NCBI GenBank assembly: GCA_013043945.1 | Contig: JABEUW010000179.1 | Coordinates: 1 to 6,226 of the forward strand | Source: Vulcanimicrobiota bacterium | GTDB taxonomy: Bacteria > Vulcanimicrobiota > Vulcanimicrobiia > Vulcanimicrobiales > Vulcanimicrobiaceae | DNA length: 6,226 nt | Reading direction: 5' to 3' | Shown here: in pieces, positions 1 to 5,965 of the stretch | Position numbering within the stretch: position 1 is the first letter of the stretch | How the letters are laid out: every line of letters begins with the position of its first letter | The notes under the pieces: model-generated | Databases searched by the model: none | Seen by the model: only the letters and a program-made list of their open reading frames with translations | Told to the model about the DNA's origin: nothing | Made by a program: the position numbers and the translations under genes

Positions 1-190
1 CGAGCAGCACCAACGGAAACGGGACCTCGCCGAGAAAGGCTTTGCGCGCCATCCAGAGCAGCGCCGTGCTATCTTTTCCGATTGACCAGATCATCGCTGG
101 GTTATCGATGCGCGCAAAGGCTTCGCGAAGAATGTAGATGCTCTGCGATTCGAGCGTTGCGAGATCGTCGGGAAGTTGCGAGCGCTGCAT
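1..190 (-). CDS. cysD: Sulfate adenylyltransferase subunit 2 (CysD), N-terminal part
   Basis: CysD is the catalytic small subunit of the CysDN ATP sulfurylase, which makes adenosine 5'-phosphosulfate from ATP and sulfate in the cytoplasm, with the GTPase CysN as partner. Seen: 63 codons read leftward from ATG at 190 and run off the window with no stop. They show the family N-terminus: L13-E-S-Q-S-I-Y-I-L-R-E followed by N30-P-A-M, then the PP-loop S36-I-G-K-D-S41 that binds ATP, then ARKAF (48-52) and PFPLVLL. E. coli CysD is about 300 residues, so roughly a fifth is visible. The start at 190 matches the usual family N-terminus. A GTG directly before it (193) is possible, and the frame stays open up to an ATG at 373, which would add 61 atypical residues. 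No strong Shine-Dalgarno is seen, only a weak GCGAG. cysN would be expected to the left, outside the window. Confidence 0.93.
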   Translation of the reverse strand, partial: MQRSQLPDDLATLESQSIYILREAFARIDNPAMIWSIGKDSTALLWMARKAFLGEVPFPLVLL

Positions 191-219
191 CACAGCTCGC
201 TCGCTTTGCGTACCCCGCT

Positions 220-282
220 GCGAGTTCCCCCCGAGGGAGCGACGCATGCCGCCGGCTCGGGGGAACGCTCGCGTGGCATGCG
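220..282 (-). repeat. Large imperfect palindrome with a crossing inverted repeat upstream of cysD
   Basis: Two inverted repeats interleave here. The first pairs 220-235 (GCGAGTTCCCCCCGAG) with 256-272 (CTCGGGGGAACGCTCGC): about 15 base pairs with small bulges and a 20-nt loop. The second pairs 243-250 (CGCATGCC) with 275-282 (GGCATGCG), a perfect 8 bp. Their order is crossed (a, b, a', b'), so in RNA they form either a pseudoknot or two competing folds. The element ends about 30 nt before the cysD ATG and would lie in the cysD 5' leader or in an N-terminal extension. It could be a cis-regulatory RNA, a REP-like dispersed palindrome, or a transcription-factor site. No known riboswitch class was recognised. 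Confidence 0.55.
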
Positions 283-516
283 TTAGCCGCGGACGGTGAT
301 CTTCTTCGGCTGTGCTTTGGGGAAGGTTGCCGACGAGCCCGCGGCGGAGGGCGGGGCGTTGACTAGCAGTCATGGCAGTTCGGCCTTGGTGGCTCTCCGA
401 ACGGGGCTGTGAGGGAAGGAGCTTTCTTTTGTGAGCAATAACTAGGGCGCACGCTGGCCTCACCTATCGACGCAGTATATTTTTTGCGGCTGGGGTTCTG
501 TGGTTCACTCACATCC
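283..516. other. Divergent intergenic region between cysD and the lipoprotein pair
   Basis: No gene can be supported here with confidence. The region must hold the promoters for leftward cysD and the rightward lipoproteins. Leftward, 369 to 283 is a short open stretch of 28 sense codons (ending ...KKITVRG, then TAA) with coding-like third positions but no standard start codon. A different leftward frame, from ATG 373, runs unbroken into cysD. There is a 6-bp hairpin (GTTCGG 378-383 with CCGAAC 397-402). A rightward 20-codon frame from ATG 372 lacks a well-placed ribosome binding site. Confidence 0.4.
454..481 (+). promoter_or_regulatory. Candidate promoter for the lipoprotein operon
   Basis: A TATATT box at 476-481 (5 of 6 to the -10 consensus) stands out in GC-rich sequence. 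The best -35 at 16-bp spacing is CTGGCC at 454-459, which matches TTGACA at only 3 of 6 positions. Transcription would start near 488, giving a leader of about 43 nt that contains the strong ribosome binding site. The weak -35 keeps confidence low, and the same AT patch could serve a leftward promoter. Confidence 0.25.
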
Positions 517-524
517 GAGGAGGT
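517..524 (+). promoter_or_regulatory. Strong Shine-Dalgarno for the first lipoprotein
   Basis: GAGGAGGT lies 6 nt before the ATG at 531. It matches the anti-Shine-Dalgarno almost perfectly and fixes the start of the first lipoprotein, and therefore its signal peptide and lipobox. Confidence 0.85.
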
Positions 525-530
525 CGGTCG

Positions 531-2450
531 ATGCGCTACGGGAGTCGCCTGAGTTTTCTGTTTGCCGCGCTGCTAACGGCGGGGCTCGCCGGCTGCGGCG
601 GCGGTGGCTCCGGCGGTGCCGGGCCAGCGGCGGTGCTGCCGGGAGGCCCGGGGCTTCCCTCGACGGGCGCCGCGGCGAACGCGCACGTGGTGATCTCGAT
701 TCCGAAGCCGAGCGCGAGCACCGGGCGCACCCCGGCCTACGTTTCACCGGCGACGCAGTCGATCTCCGTCGCCGTCGACGGCGGCACCCCGACGGTACAG
801 AACCTCTCGTCAAGCTCGCCGAACTGCTCGAGTGCGGGGACGGCGTATCCGCTGAACTGCACCGTTCCGGTGAGCGCCACCGCCGGCTCGCACACCCTCA
901 CCTTCATCACCTACGACCAACCGAATGCCGCCGGGAACAAGCTCTCGGCGAACAGCATCTCGGTGACCTTCGTCGCCGGGCAGAACCCGGCGATTCCCGT
1001 CGTCCTCGCCGGTGTGCCGGCCTCGTTCCAGGTGGCCTCAGCGACGACAATGTCGTCGAGCTCGATCTCCGGGAGTGCGACCACGGGCTATGGGTTCTTG
1101 ATGGCGTCAACCTCAAAGATTCTCATCGTGACGCTCGATGCCGACGGCAATTACATCGTCGGCCCCGGCGCGCCGACGATCGCCGCGTCGTTGACCGGGG
1201 TAACCGCGGGCTCCGGCATTGCGATCGCCCCGGCGGGCGGCGGCAATCCGAATCTCTTCACGCTCGCATCAACCGGCGCGGGCTCGGCGGCGCTCGCACT
1301 CACCGCAACCCCGTCGGCCGCGCTCGCTGGAAGCGCGCTGAACGCGACCGTCCCGCTCTCTGCGGGGGCCTTGGTGACGACGGTCGCCGGCGAGAACGGC
1401 GCAACGGGGCTCGTCGACGGTACCGGGACGACCGCGAGGTTTAGCGGCCCTTCTGGCGACGCCTACGATTCCGCAAACGGCAACATCTACGTGGTCGATA
1501 GTTGCATGATTCGGGAAGTGACGCCGGGTAATGGAACGGCGAATAGCGCTACGGTCACCACGATCGCCGGGGATCCGGCGGCCTGCGGCCATGTCGATGG
1601 AACCGGCACTGGAGCGCAGTTCCGATTTCCCTATGGCATCGCATACGATTCGACGAACGGCGATCTCTACGTTCCAGACGGATGTTCCATTCGGCAAATA
1701 ACGCCGGGGAACGGCACCGCGAACAGTGGGGTCGTCACGACGATCGCCGGTAATTACACCATCTGCGGCGAGATCGACGGCACCGGAACCGGAGCGCAAC
1801 TCAACTATCCCGACGGCATCGCCTACGATGCGGCGACGCACGATCTCTACGTTACCGACGAGAGTGGCTGCACGGTTCGGCAGATCGATCCGGGCAACGG
1901 TACGCTCAATAGCGGCGTCGTTATCACGATCGCCGGCAATCCGTCGAGTTGCACGTCGACCGACGGCACCGGGGCGAGTGCGACGTTCAATAACATTGAG
2001 GGCGTTGCCGTCGATTCGGCGAACGGCGATCTCTACGTGACCGATAACTGTTCGGTTCGGCAAGTGACGACCGGGAACGGCAGTGCGAACAGCGGTGTCG
2101 TAACGACGATCGCCGGAAGCAACAGCACCTGCGGTTTCGTCGATGGTACAGGAACGGCGGCGCAGTTTGCGAGCGGCCTCAACGGCATTGATTACGACCC
2201 CACCAACGGCGATCTCTACGTCTCCGACGATAGCAATTGCAACCTGCGGCAAGTAACGCCGGGTAACGGCACCGCGAACAGCGGTGTGGTGACGACGATC
2301 GCGGGCGGCAATAGCTCGGAGTGCACGTTCGCCGACGGGCTCGGCAACATCGCTCGCTTTAATTATCCGTTTTTCCCTGCCTACGACCCGACGAACAACT
2401 CGTTGTATGTCGGCGATGATAACTACACGATCCGACAGGTGCAGCTATGA
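531..2450 (+). CDS. NHL-repeat six-bladed propeller lipoprotein (first of tandem pair)
   Basis: A 639-residue exported lipoprotein of unknown ligand. Seen: a signal peptide (residues 1-21) ending in lipobox L-A-G-C22, a Gly/Ala/Pro linker (23-51), a beta-rich Ig-like region (52 to about 170) with cysteines C99 and C110 and the phrase PAYVSPATQS, a second beta-rich region (about 170-281, with LDADGN), and six repeats from residue 282 to the end. Each repeat reads roughly V-T-T-I-A-G...DGTG...F..P.GIAYD...G-D-L-Y-V-T-D...C.VRQ-V-TPGNGTANSG. This is NHL type and six copies suit one closed propeller. NHL propellers usually bind proteins, sugars or nucleic acids; none can be assigned here. The residue after the lipid cysteine is Gly, with no Asp retention signal. 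Ten of the 13 cysteines form five regularly spaced pairs in the propeller. The start is set by a strong Shine-Dalgarno. The stop overlaps the next gene's ATG (ATGA), implying coupled translation. It is clearly paralogous to that next gene. Confidence 0.9.
   Translation: MRYGSRLSFLFAALLTAGLAGCGGGGSGGAGPAAVLPGGPGLPSTGAAANAHVVISIPKPSASTGRTPAYVSPATQSISVAVDGGTPTVQNLSSSSPNCSSAGTAYPLNCTVPVSATAGSHTLTFITYDQPNAAGNKLSANSISVTFVAGQNPAIPVVLAGVPASFQVASATTMSSSSISGSATTGYGFLMASTSKILIVTLDADGNYIVGPGAPTIAASLTGVTAGSGIAIAPAGGGNPNLFTLASTGAGSAALALTATPSAALAGSALNATVPLSAGALVTTVAGENGATGLVDGTGTTARFSGPSGDAYDSANGNIYVVDSCMIREVTPGNGTANSATVTTIAGDPAACGHVDGTGTGAQFRFPYGIAYDSTNGDLYVPDGCSIRQITPGNGTANSGVVTTIAGNYTICGEIDGTGTGAQLNYPDGIAYDAATHDLYVTDESGCTVRQIDPGNGTLNSGVVITIAGNPSSCTSTDGTGASATFNNIEGVAVDSANGDLYVTDNCSVRQVTTGNGSANSGVVTTIAGSNSTCGFVDGTGTAAQFASGLNGIDYDPTNGDLYVSDDSNCNLRQVTPGNGTANSGVVTTIAGGNSSECTFADGLGNIARFNYPFFPAYDPTNNSLYVGDDNYTIRQVQL
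1374..2447 (+). repeat. Six tandem NHL-like repeats in the first lipoprotein
   Basis: Units start at residues 282, 342, 402, 464, 524 and 587 (nucleotides 1374, 1554, 1734, 1920, 2100 and 2289). The period is 60-63 codons, with a shorter last unit. DNA identity is highest over the TPGNGTANSG-VVTTIAG segment, as in 1701-1750 versus 2258-2307. Cysteine pairs are C325/C352, C385/C412, C447/C474, C507/C534 and C570/C598, spaced 27, 27, 27, 27 and 28. The first unit lacks the early cysteine and the last unit lacks the late one (Tyr instead). Confidence 0.88.
2437..2440 (+). promoter_or_regulatory. Weak internal Shine-Dalgarno for the second lipoprotein
   Basis: AGGT sits 6 nt before the ATG at 2447, inside the last codons of the first lipoprotein. 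With the ATGA stop-start overlap, re-initiation by ribosomes finishing the upstream gene is the likely main route. Confidence 0.45.
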
Positions 2451-4333
2451 AACGTTTGATCTTTGCCGCGAGCGTCGCTCTTTCACTCGCACTCGTCGGC
2501 TGCGGCGGTAGCGCCGGCGCCGGCGGAGCGGCCGCCCTTCCCGGTGCGGGAACCGCGCTTCCGACTACGGATGCGCGCGTCGTGATTACCATTCCGCAGA
2601 GGGCCGGTACCTCGGCGGGATCGCGGGCCCCCGCATACGTCTCGCCCTCAACGCAATCGTTGACGGTGGCGATCGACGGTGGGACGCCGACGGCGCAGAA
2701 CCTCACGCCGGGCTCGCCGAACTGCAGCGTCGGCGGCCCTTTGAGTGCGCTCACCTGCACCGTCCCGATCGCCGCGACGCCGGGCTCGCACACGTTTACG
2801 TTCACCACCTACGATGGACTCGGCGGAACGGGGAACGCGCTCTCCACCAATGCGGTGACGCAAACGATCGTAGCGAATCAAACGAACTCAATCGACGTTA
2901 CGCTCGCAGGGGTGCCCGTTTCATTGCAGGTGTTCGTTCTGGGCAGCGGCACCGGCATATCCGGCATCGTTACCTCGGGGCTGCAGGTCGCGGGTGCGGT
3001 CTCGATCCCGCTCTCCGTCGCTCCCCTCGACGCGGACGGCAATATCATCATCGGTCCCGGTGCGCCGACGCTCGCCGCCTCGATAACGGGTGCGACCCCG
3101 GGTTTGGGAACCACCGTTGCGCCGAACGCCGCGAATCCTAACGAATTTACCGTGAGTGCGCTCGCCGCTGGTTCGGGGACGTTCTCAGTAACGGCGACGC
3201 CTGCGACCGCGTCGGCGGGTTCGCCGCTCTCGGCGACGGTTCCGCTCACGTTCGAAACGCTCACGACGACGATCGCCGGCAAGCCCTTCTACCCCGGGTT
3301 ATTCGATGGCACCGGCACCTCCGTTCGCTTTAAAGCTGTCGCAGGTATCACGTACGATTCAGCGACCGGCGATCTCTACGTTACCGACACCGCGAATTGC
3401 GCGGTTCGCTCGGTGACCCCGGGGAACGGTACCGCGAATAGCGGCACCGTCGTGACCCTCGCCGGCTCACCGGCCTGCGGCCTCGCCGACGGCACCGGGG
3501 CTTCGGCGCGCTTTTACAACCCGATCGGCGATGCATACGATCCCGCCAACGGGTACATCTACGTCACCGATCTGTCGAATTGCGCAATTCGTCAGCTCGC
3601 TCCGGGAAGCGGGACGGCGGGAAGCGGCACGGTCGTGACGGTCGCGGGTGGAGGGGGCTGCGGATACGCCGACGGCACCGGAGCGGCCGCGAAGTTTTAT
3701 AACCCGGCGGGCGTGGCGTACGATCCTGCGAATGGAGATCTCTACGTTACCGACGATTCGAATTGCATGGTTCGCGAGATCATTCCCGGCAATGGGACGG
3801 CGGGGAGCGCGACGGTCCTGACGCTCGCCGGAAGCACAACCTGCGGATTTGCGGATGGAACCGGCACCACCGCGCGCTTCAACCATCCTGCGAGTATCGC
3901 CTACGATCCGGTGAATGGGGATCTCTACGTTACTGATAACGGCAATTGCGTCGTTCGCCAGGTGACGCCCGGAAACGGGACGGCGAATAGCGGCACGGTC
4001 ACGACGCTCGCCGGAAGCACGTGCGGGTTTGCTCAGGGAACCGGCACGAGCGTGAAATTCGGAGAGGCCTCCGGGATTGCGTACGATTCCGCAAACGGTA
4101 ATTTTTATATCACCGACTATACAAACTGGGTGATTTGGCAAATGACGCCCGGGAACGGCACGGCGAATAGCGCATCGGCGATGGTCGTCGCGGGCGGAGT
4201 GAGGGGATGGAGCGACGGCATCGGTCCCATTGCCCAGTACTTTAGTCCGGATTTTCTCGCCTACGATCCGACGAACAACGCTCTCTACATCACCGATGCA
4301 GGGAGCGATACCGTACGGGAACTCCAGCCCTAG
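2447..4333 (+). CDS. NHL-repeat six-bladed propeller lipoprotein (second of tandem pair)
   Basis: A 628-residue paralogue of the preceding gene with the same order of parts: signal peptide (1-18), lipobox L-V-G-C19, Gly/Ala linker (20-43), an Ig-like region (44 to about 165) with C93 and C104 spaced as in the paralogue and the phrase PAYVSPSTQS, a second beta-rich region (about 165-272, with LDADGN), and six NHL-like repeats (273-628). The 11 cysteines divide as one lipid anchor, one pair in the N-terminal region and four pairs in the propeller. The fifth repeat has Trp where the late cysteine would be, and the sixth lacks the matching early cysteine. The start follows from the ATGA overlap and the immediate signal peptide. 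It should sit on the same membrane face as its neighbour. The ligand is unknown and partnership with the first copy is inference. No intrinsic terminator follows; the stop is 9 bp from the convergent hipA stop. Confidence 0.9.
   Translation: MKRLIFAASVALSLALVGCGGSAGAGGAAALPGAGTALPTTDARVVITIPQRAGTSAGSRAPAYVSPSTQSLTVAIDGGTPTAQNLTPGSPNCSVGGPLSALTCTVPIAATPGSHTFTFTTYDGLGGTGNALSTNAVTQTIVANQTNSIDVTLAGVPVSLQVFVLGSGTGISGIVTSGLQVAGAVSIPLSVAPLDADGNIIIGPGAPTLAASITGATPGLGTTVAPNAANPNEFTVSALAAGSGTFSVTATPATASAGSPLSATVPLTFETLTTTIAGKPFYPGLFDGTGTSVRFKAVAGITYDSATGDLYVTDTANCAVRSVTPGNGTANSGTVVTLAGSPACGLADGTGASARFYNPIGDAYDPANGYIYVTDLSNCAIRQLAPGSGTAGSGTVVTVAGGGGCGYADGTGAAAKFYNPAGVAYDPANGDLYVTDDSNCMVREIIPGNGTAGSATVLTLAGSTTCGFADGTGTTARFNHPASIAYDPVNGDLYVTDNGNCVVRQVTPGNGTANSGTVTTLAGSTCGFAQGTGTSVKFGEASGIAYDSANGNFYITDYTNWVIWQMTPGNGTANSASAMVVAGGVRGWSDGIGPIAQYFSPDFLAYDPTNNALYITDAGSDTVRELQP
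3263..4330 (+). repeat. Six tandem NHL-like repeats in the second lipoprotein
   Basis: Units start at residues 273, 335, 396, 457, 518 and 578, a period of 60-62 codons with a shorter last unit. Cysteine pairs are C318/C344, C379/C405, C440/C466 and C501/C526, spaced 26, 26, 26 and 25. The phrase DLYVTD...NC.VR recurs in units 1, 3 and 4, with a close variant in unit 2, and TPGNGTANSG or a close variant links the units. Units 5 and 6 are the most diverged (TNWVIWQM; GGVRGWSDG). Confidence 0.88.
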
Positions 4334-4342
4334 CCCCGCGCC

Positions 4343-5599
4343 TCAAAACGGCGTCGATTTGATGACCGAGGGCGGCATAAAGCGCGCAAGCCCGCGCTGA
4401 AGATCGCGATCGATTTCCTTGAGAACGGACTGCTTCAGATCGTACGCATTCGCGAATACGGCGAAATCGTTGACGACCGTGCTCACCTCATCGATAATCT
4501 CGGCGGCCTGTGATGCTTTGATCCCCTGCACATTGGCCGCCTTTTCGAACGTGCTGCGCGTGATGTCGTCGCCGGTGCCGGGCCCACGCGAATACGTCAA
4601 GTCAAAGGCCGGCGCGAGCGTCCAGCCTCCACGCTCATCCATCAAAAACGCGTGTTGATTTGCGTGATCGTCGCGATTGTGAGCCAAGACGTTAAAGACC
4701 ATTCGCCGGTACATGTCATCAACTGCGGCTTCGCTGCCCGTCATTCTTCGGCTCAACTTCATGAGATCGTCGTAACCCATCGTCGGCTCGTGCCACGGCA
4801 CTTCGAGGAGCGCCGCCGCTGATATCATATGCAGTCGGCGATTTCCGTCCAGTCGATCGAAGCGCTCCGTCGCGAAGTAGCGGCCTCGGTTCCCCTCGAT
4901 CAAGCGCGTTGCGCTCATCGGCAATCCCGCTGCGCGCGCCATATCGGCGTAGGTAGCTTCAAGCGCGCCGATATCCTCGATATCGTTTGCAGAGTTGCGG
5001 AACTTGATAATCCAGTGACTGAAGCCTTCAGGCACGTCGGCATCACCAGCAACGACCTGACCGGCCGCGTTCATTCCGACGAGCACCTTGGGGCGCGCAC
5101 CGCCCGATGACCCGCCGAGACGCTCGAGTTGCTCGAGCGCAGCCGTCTCTTGGCCGTCGAGCAATTCAATCGCGCTTGCCGCTAGCGCATCGAGATCTAT
5201 GCGGGCCTCTTCTTCTTGTGTGATCTCGGGCGCGTACACGAGCGCTCCGGGCCCACGCCGTCCAACGATCGCAAGCTGGTCGAGCGCGGTCAGCGACGCA
5301 TAGGGAATCCCCTCGCGCTCTGCGCGACGGCGCACGAGCATCTCGCCCCATGCATCGGGAAGGCTATGCGCAAAAACACCCGAGAGCCCGTGAAAATCAG
5401 GAGCGTTCGTCGGGTAGAGAAGCCCGGTCGTTGACGGCGAGTCGAACAACGGGCTCAGCACGAGCGGCCTCTGCGCGAGCGTTGGTGCGTACTCGAACGC
5501 CACGTCGGTACGTGTGAGCGCAAGACGTCCGACCGGCACGAGAACGCCGGGTGCAAACGCGAACGAAACCGCCAGCGGTAGACCCGCGGGAATCTTCAC
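4343..5599 (-). CDS. hipA: HipA-family serine/threonine kinase toxin
   Basis: A 418-residue HipA toxin. Characterised HipA proteins are cytoplasmic Ser/Thr kinases; the E. coli enzyme inactivates glutamyl-tRNA synthetase and triggers growth arrest. Seen: an N-terminal HipA subdomain with GLSGVFAHSLPDAWGEML (71-88) and GRRGPGALVY (113-122); a Gly/Ser-rich loop GGSSGGARPK (162-171), where the E. coli enzyme autophosphorylates at Ser150; a probable ATP lysine in WIIKF (K199); ATERFDR (243-249); a catalytic loop N308-R-D-D-H-A-N-Q315; and a metal-binding PAFDL with D333. D310 and D333 match E. coli D309 and D332. The position of the E. coli metal ligand N314 aligns with Gln315 here, although N314 is adjacent. 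Length is normal for the family (E. coli 440). The start is GTG, overlapping the hipB stop as GTGA and preceded by a strong Shine-Dalgarno. The target is unknown. Confidence 0.92.
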   Translation of the reverse strand: MKIPAGLPLAVSFAFAPGVLVPVGRLALTRTDVAFEYAPTLAQRPLVLSPLFDSPSTTGLLYPTNAPDFHGLSGVFAHSLPDAWGEMLVRRRAEREGIPYASLTALDQLAIVGRRGPGALVYAPEITQEEEARIDLDALAASAIELLDGQETAALEQLERLGGSSGGARPKVLVGMNAAGQVVAGDADVPEGFSHWIIKFRNSANDIEDIGALEATYADMARAAGLPMSATRLIEGNRGRYFATERFDRLDGNRRLHMISAAALLEVPWHEPTMGYDDLMKLSRRMTGSEAAVDDMYRRMVFNVLAHNRDDHANQHAFLMDERGGWTLAPAFDLTYSRGPGTGDDITRSTFEKAANVQGIKASQAAEIIDEVSTVVNDFAVFANAYDLKQSVLKEIDRDLQRGLARFMPPSVIKSTPF

Positions 5600-5955
5600 T
5601 CTTTCACCTCTGCAGAAAGATGATCTGCGGGAGCGCCACCGCGCAGCGCGCGCCGACGGATACGGCCGCCGCGCTCCCCAAGTTCGTCGATCGATCGCGG
5701 CGGCGGCGAGAAGAGATTGAGGAGAGCCTGGTCGACGCCCAGCGCCGTCGCGATGCGCAGAACCGCAGCGAAGGAGGCCTCGCCGGTTGCTTCAAAGCGG
5801 CCGATGGTGGCGATCGAAACGCGCGCACGCTTGGCCAGGTCAGCCTGGCGCAGGTTCTTCTGGAGGCGCAGGCGACGGGCGCGGAGGCCGATCTCGGCCG
5901 CGACCTCACGGGGCGTAGCTAGCCTGCTAAAGTAGCGTTTTTGCATGATTATCAC
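5596..5955 (-). CDS. hipB: HipB-like XRE-family antitoxin
   Basis: A 119-residue protein from GTG 5955, or 116 from ATG 5946. Antitoxins of this type bind and neutralise HipA and repress their own operon. Seen: an XRE/Cro-type helix-turn-helix at about residues 21-77 (IGLRARRLR...QADLAKRARVSIATIGRFE...VLRIATALGV), then a Pro break (SPPPRSIDEL) and a very basic Arg-rich tail (about 95-105). It overlaps hipA by 4 nt (GTGA), the usual antitoxin-first order. Neither start has a Shine-Dalgarno. A TATATT box lies so close upstream that the message may be leaderless, with GTG 5955 or ATG 5946 near its 5' end. The helix-turn-helix is clear; the antitoxin role rests on the linkage to hipA. Confidence 0.9.
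   Translation of the reverse strand: MIIMQKRYFSRLATPREVAAEIGLRARRLRLQKNLRQADLAKRARVSIATIGRFEATGEASFAAVLRIATALGVDQALLNLFSPPPRSIDELGERGGRIRRRALRGGAPADHLSAEVKE
5605..5611 (-). promoter_or_regulatory. Strong Shine-Dalgarno for hipA inside hipB
   Basis: On the minus strand AGAGGTG lies 5 nt before the GTG start of hipA, within the last codons of hipB. It supports the GTG start and independent or coupled translation of the toxin. Confidence 0.75.
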
Positions 5956-5962
5956 TAATAAT
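5948..5962. promoter_or_regulatory. Candidate HipB operator
   Basis: ATTAT (5948-5952) and ATAAT (5958-5962) form a 5-bp inverted repeat with a 5-bp spacer. It overlaps the candidate -10 box and the GTG start of hipB, which suits autorepression by an XRE dimer. It does not match the E. coli HipB site (TATCC-N8-GGATA). The arms are short and AT-only, so chance is possible. Confidence 0.35.
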
Positions 5963-5965
5963 ATA
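5960..5965 (-). promoter_or_regulatory. Candidate -10 box of the hipBA promoter
   Basis: Minus-strand TATATT sits in an AT-rich patch between the Uma2-like gene and hipB. Transcription would start within or just before the GTG at 5955, giving a leader of zero to a few nucleotides. The -35 is poor: TGGCGA about 17 nt upstream matches 3 of 6 positions. Confidence 0.35.

Noticed and set aside
372..434. Rightward 20-codon peptide (ATG 372) as a leader peptide
   Set aside because: No ribosome binding site at a proper distance and no run of a regulatory amino acid. Too short to support.
429..445. TTGTGAGCAATAACT-like stretch resembling the lac operator
   Set aside because: A short partial match without the palindromic second half. 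LacI-type control is not otherwise suggested.
500..1444. Rightward open frame (314 codons) overlapping the first lipoprotein
   Set aside because: Arg-rich, low-information translation in a different frame from the lipoprotein, which has the strong ribosome binding site, signal peptide and lipobox.
1269..2252. Long leftward open frame (327 codons) opposite the first lipoprotein's repeats
   Set aside because: It mirrors the 60-codon repeats of the sense gene, has no ribosome binding site and shows no recognisable domain. Long antisense frames are expected in GC-rich coding DNA.
3467..4141. Leftward open frame (224 codons) opposite the second lipoprotein
   Set aside because: Antisense shadow of the NHL-like repeats, with no start signals and no family resemblance.
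1374..4330. Tandem DNA repeats as a CRISPR array or satellite
   Set aside because: The 180-bp period is codon-framed and explained by NHL-like protein repeats; there are no short identical repeats with unique spacers.
4381..4398. Perfect 6-bp hairpin AGCGCG/CGCGCT after the lipoprotein stop, as a terminator
   Set aside because: It lies inside the hipA coding region and no T-run follows on the plus strand.
5551..5922. Rightward open frame opposite hipB
   Set aside because: Its Arg/Ala-rich translation is the reverse of a clear XRE helix-turn-helix gene.
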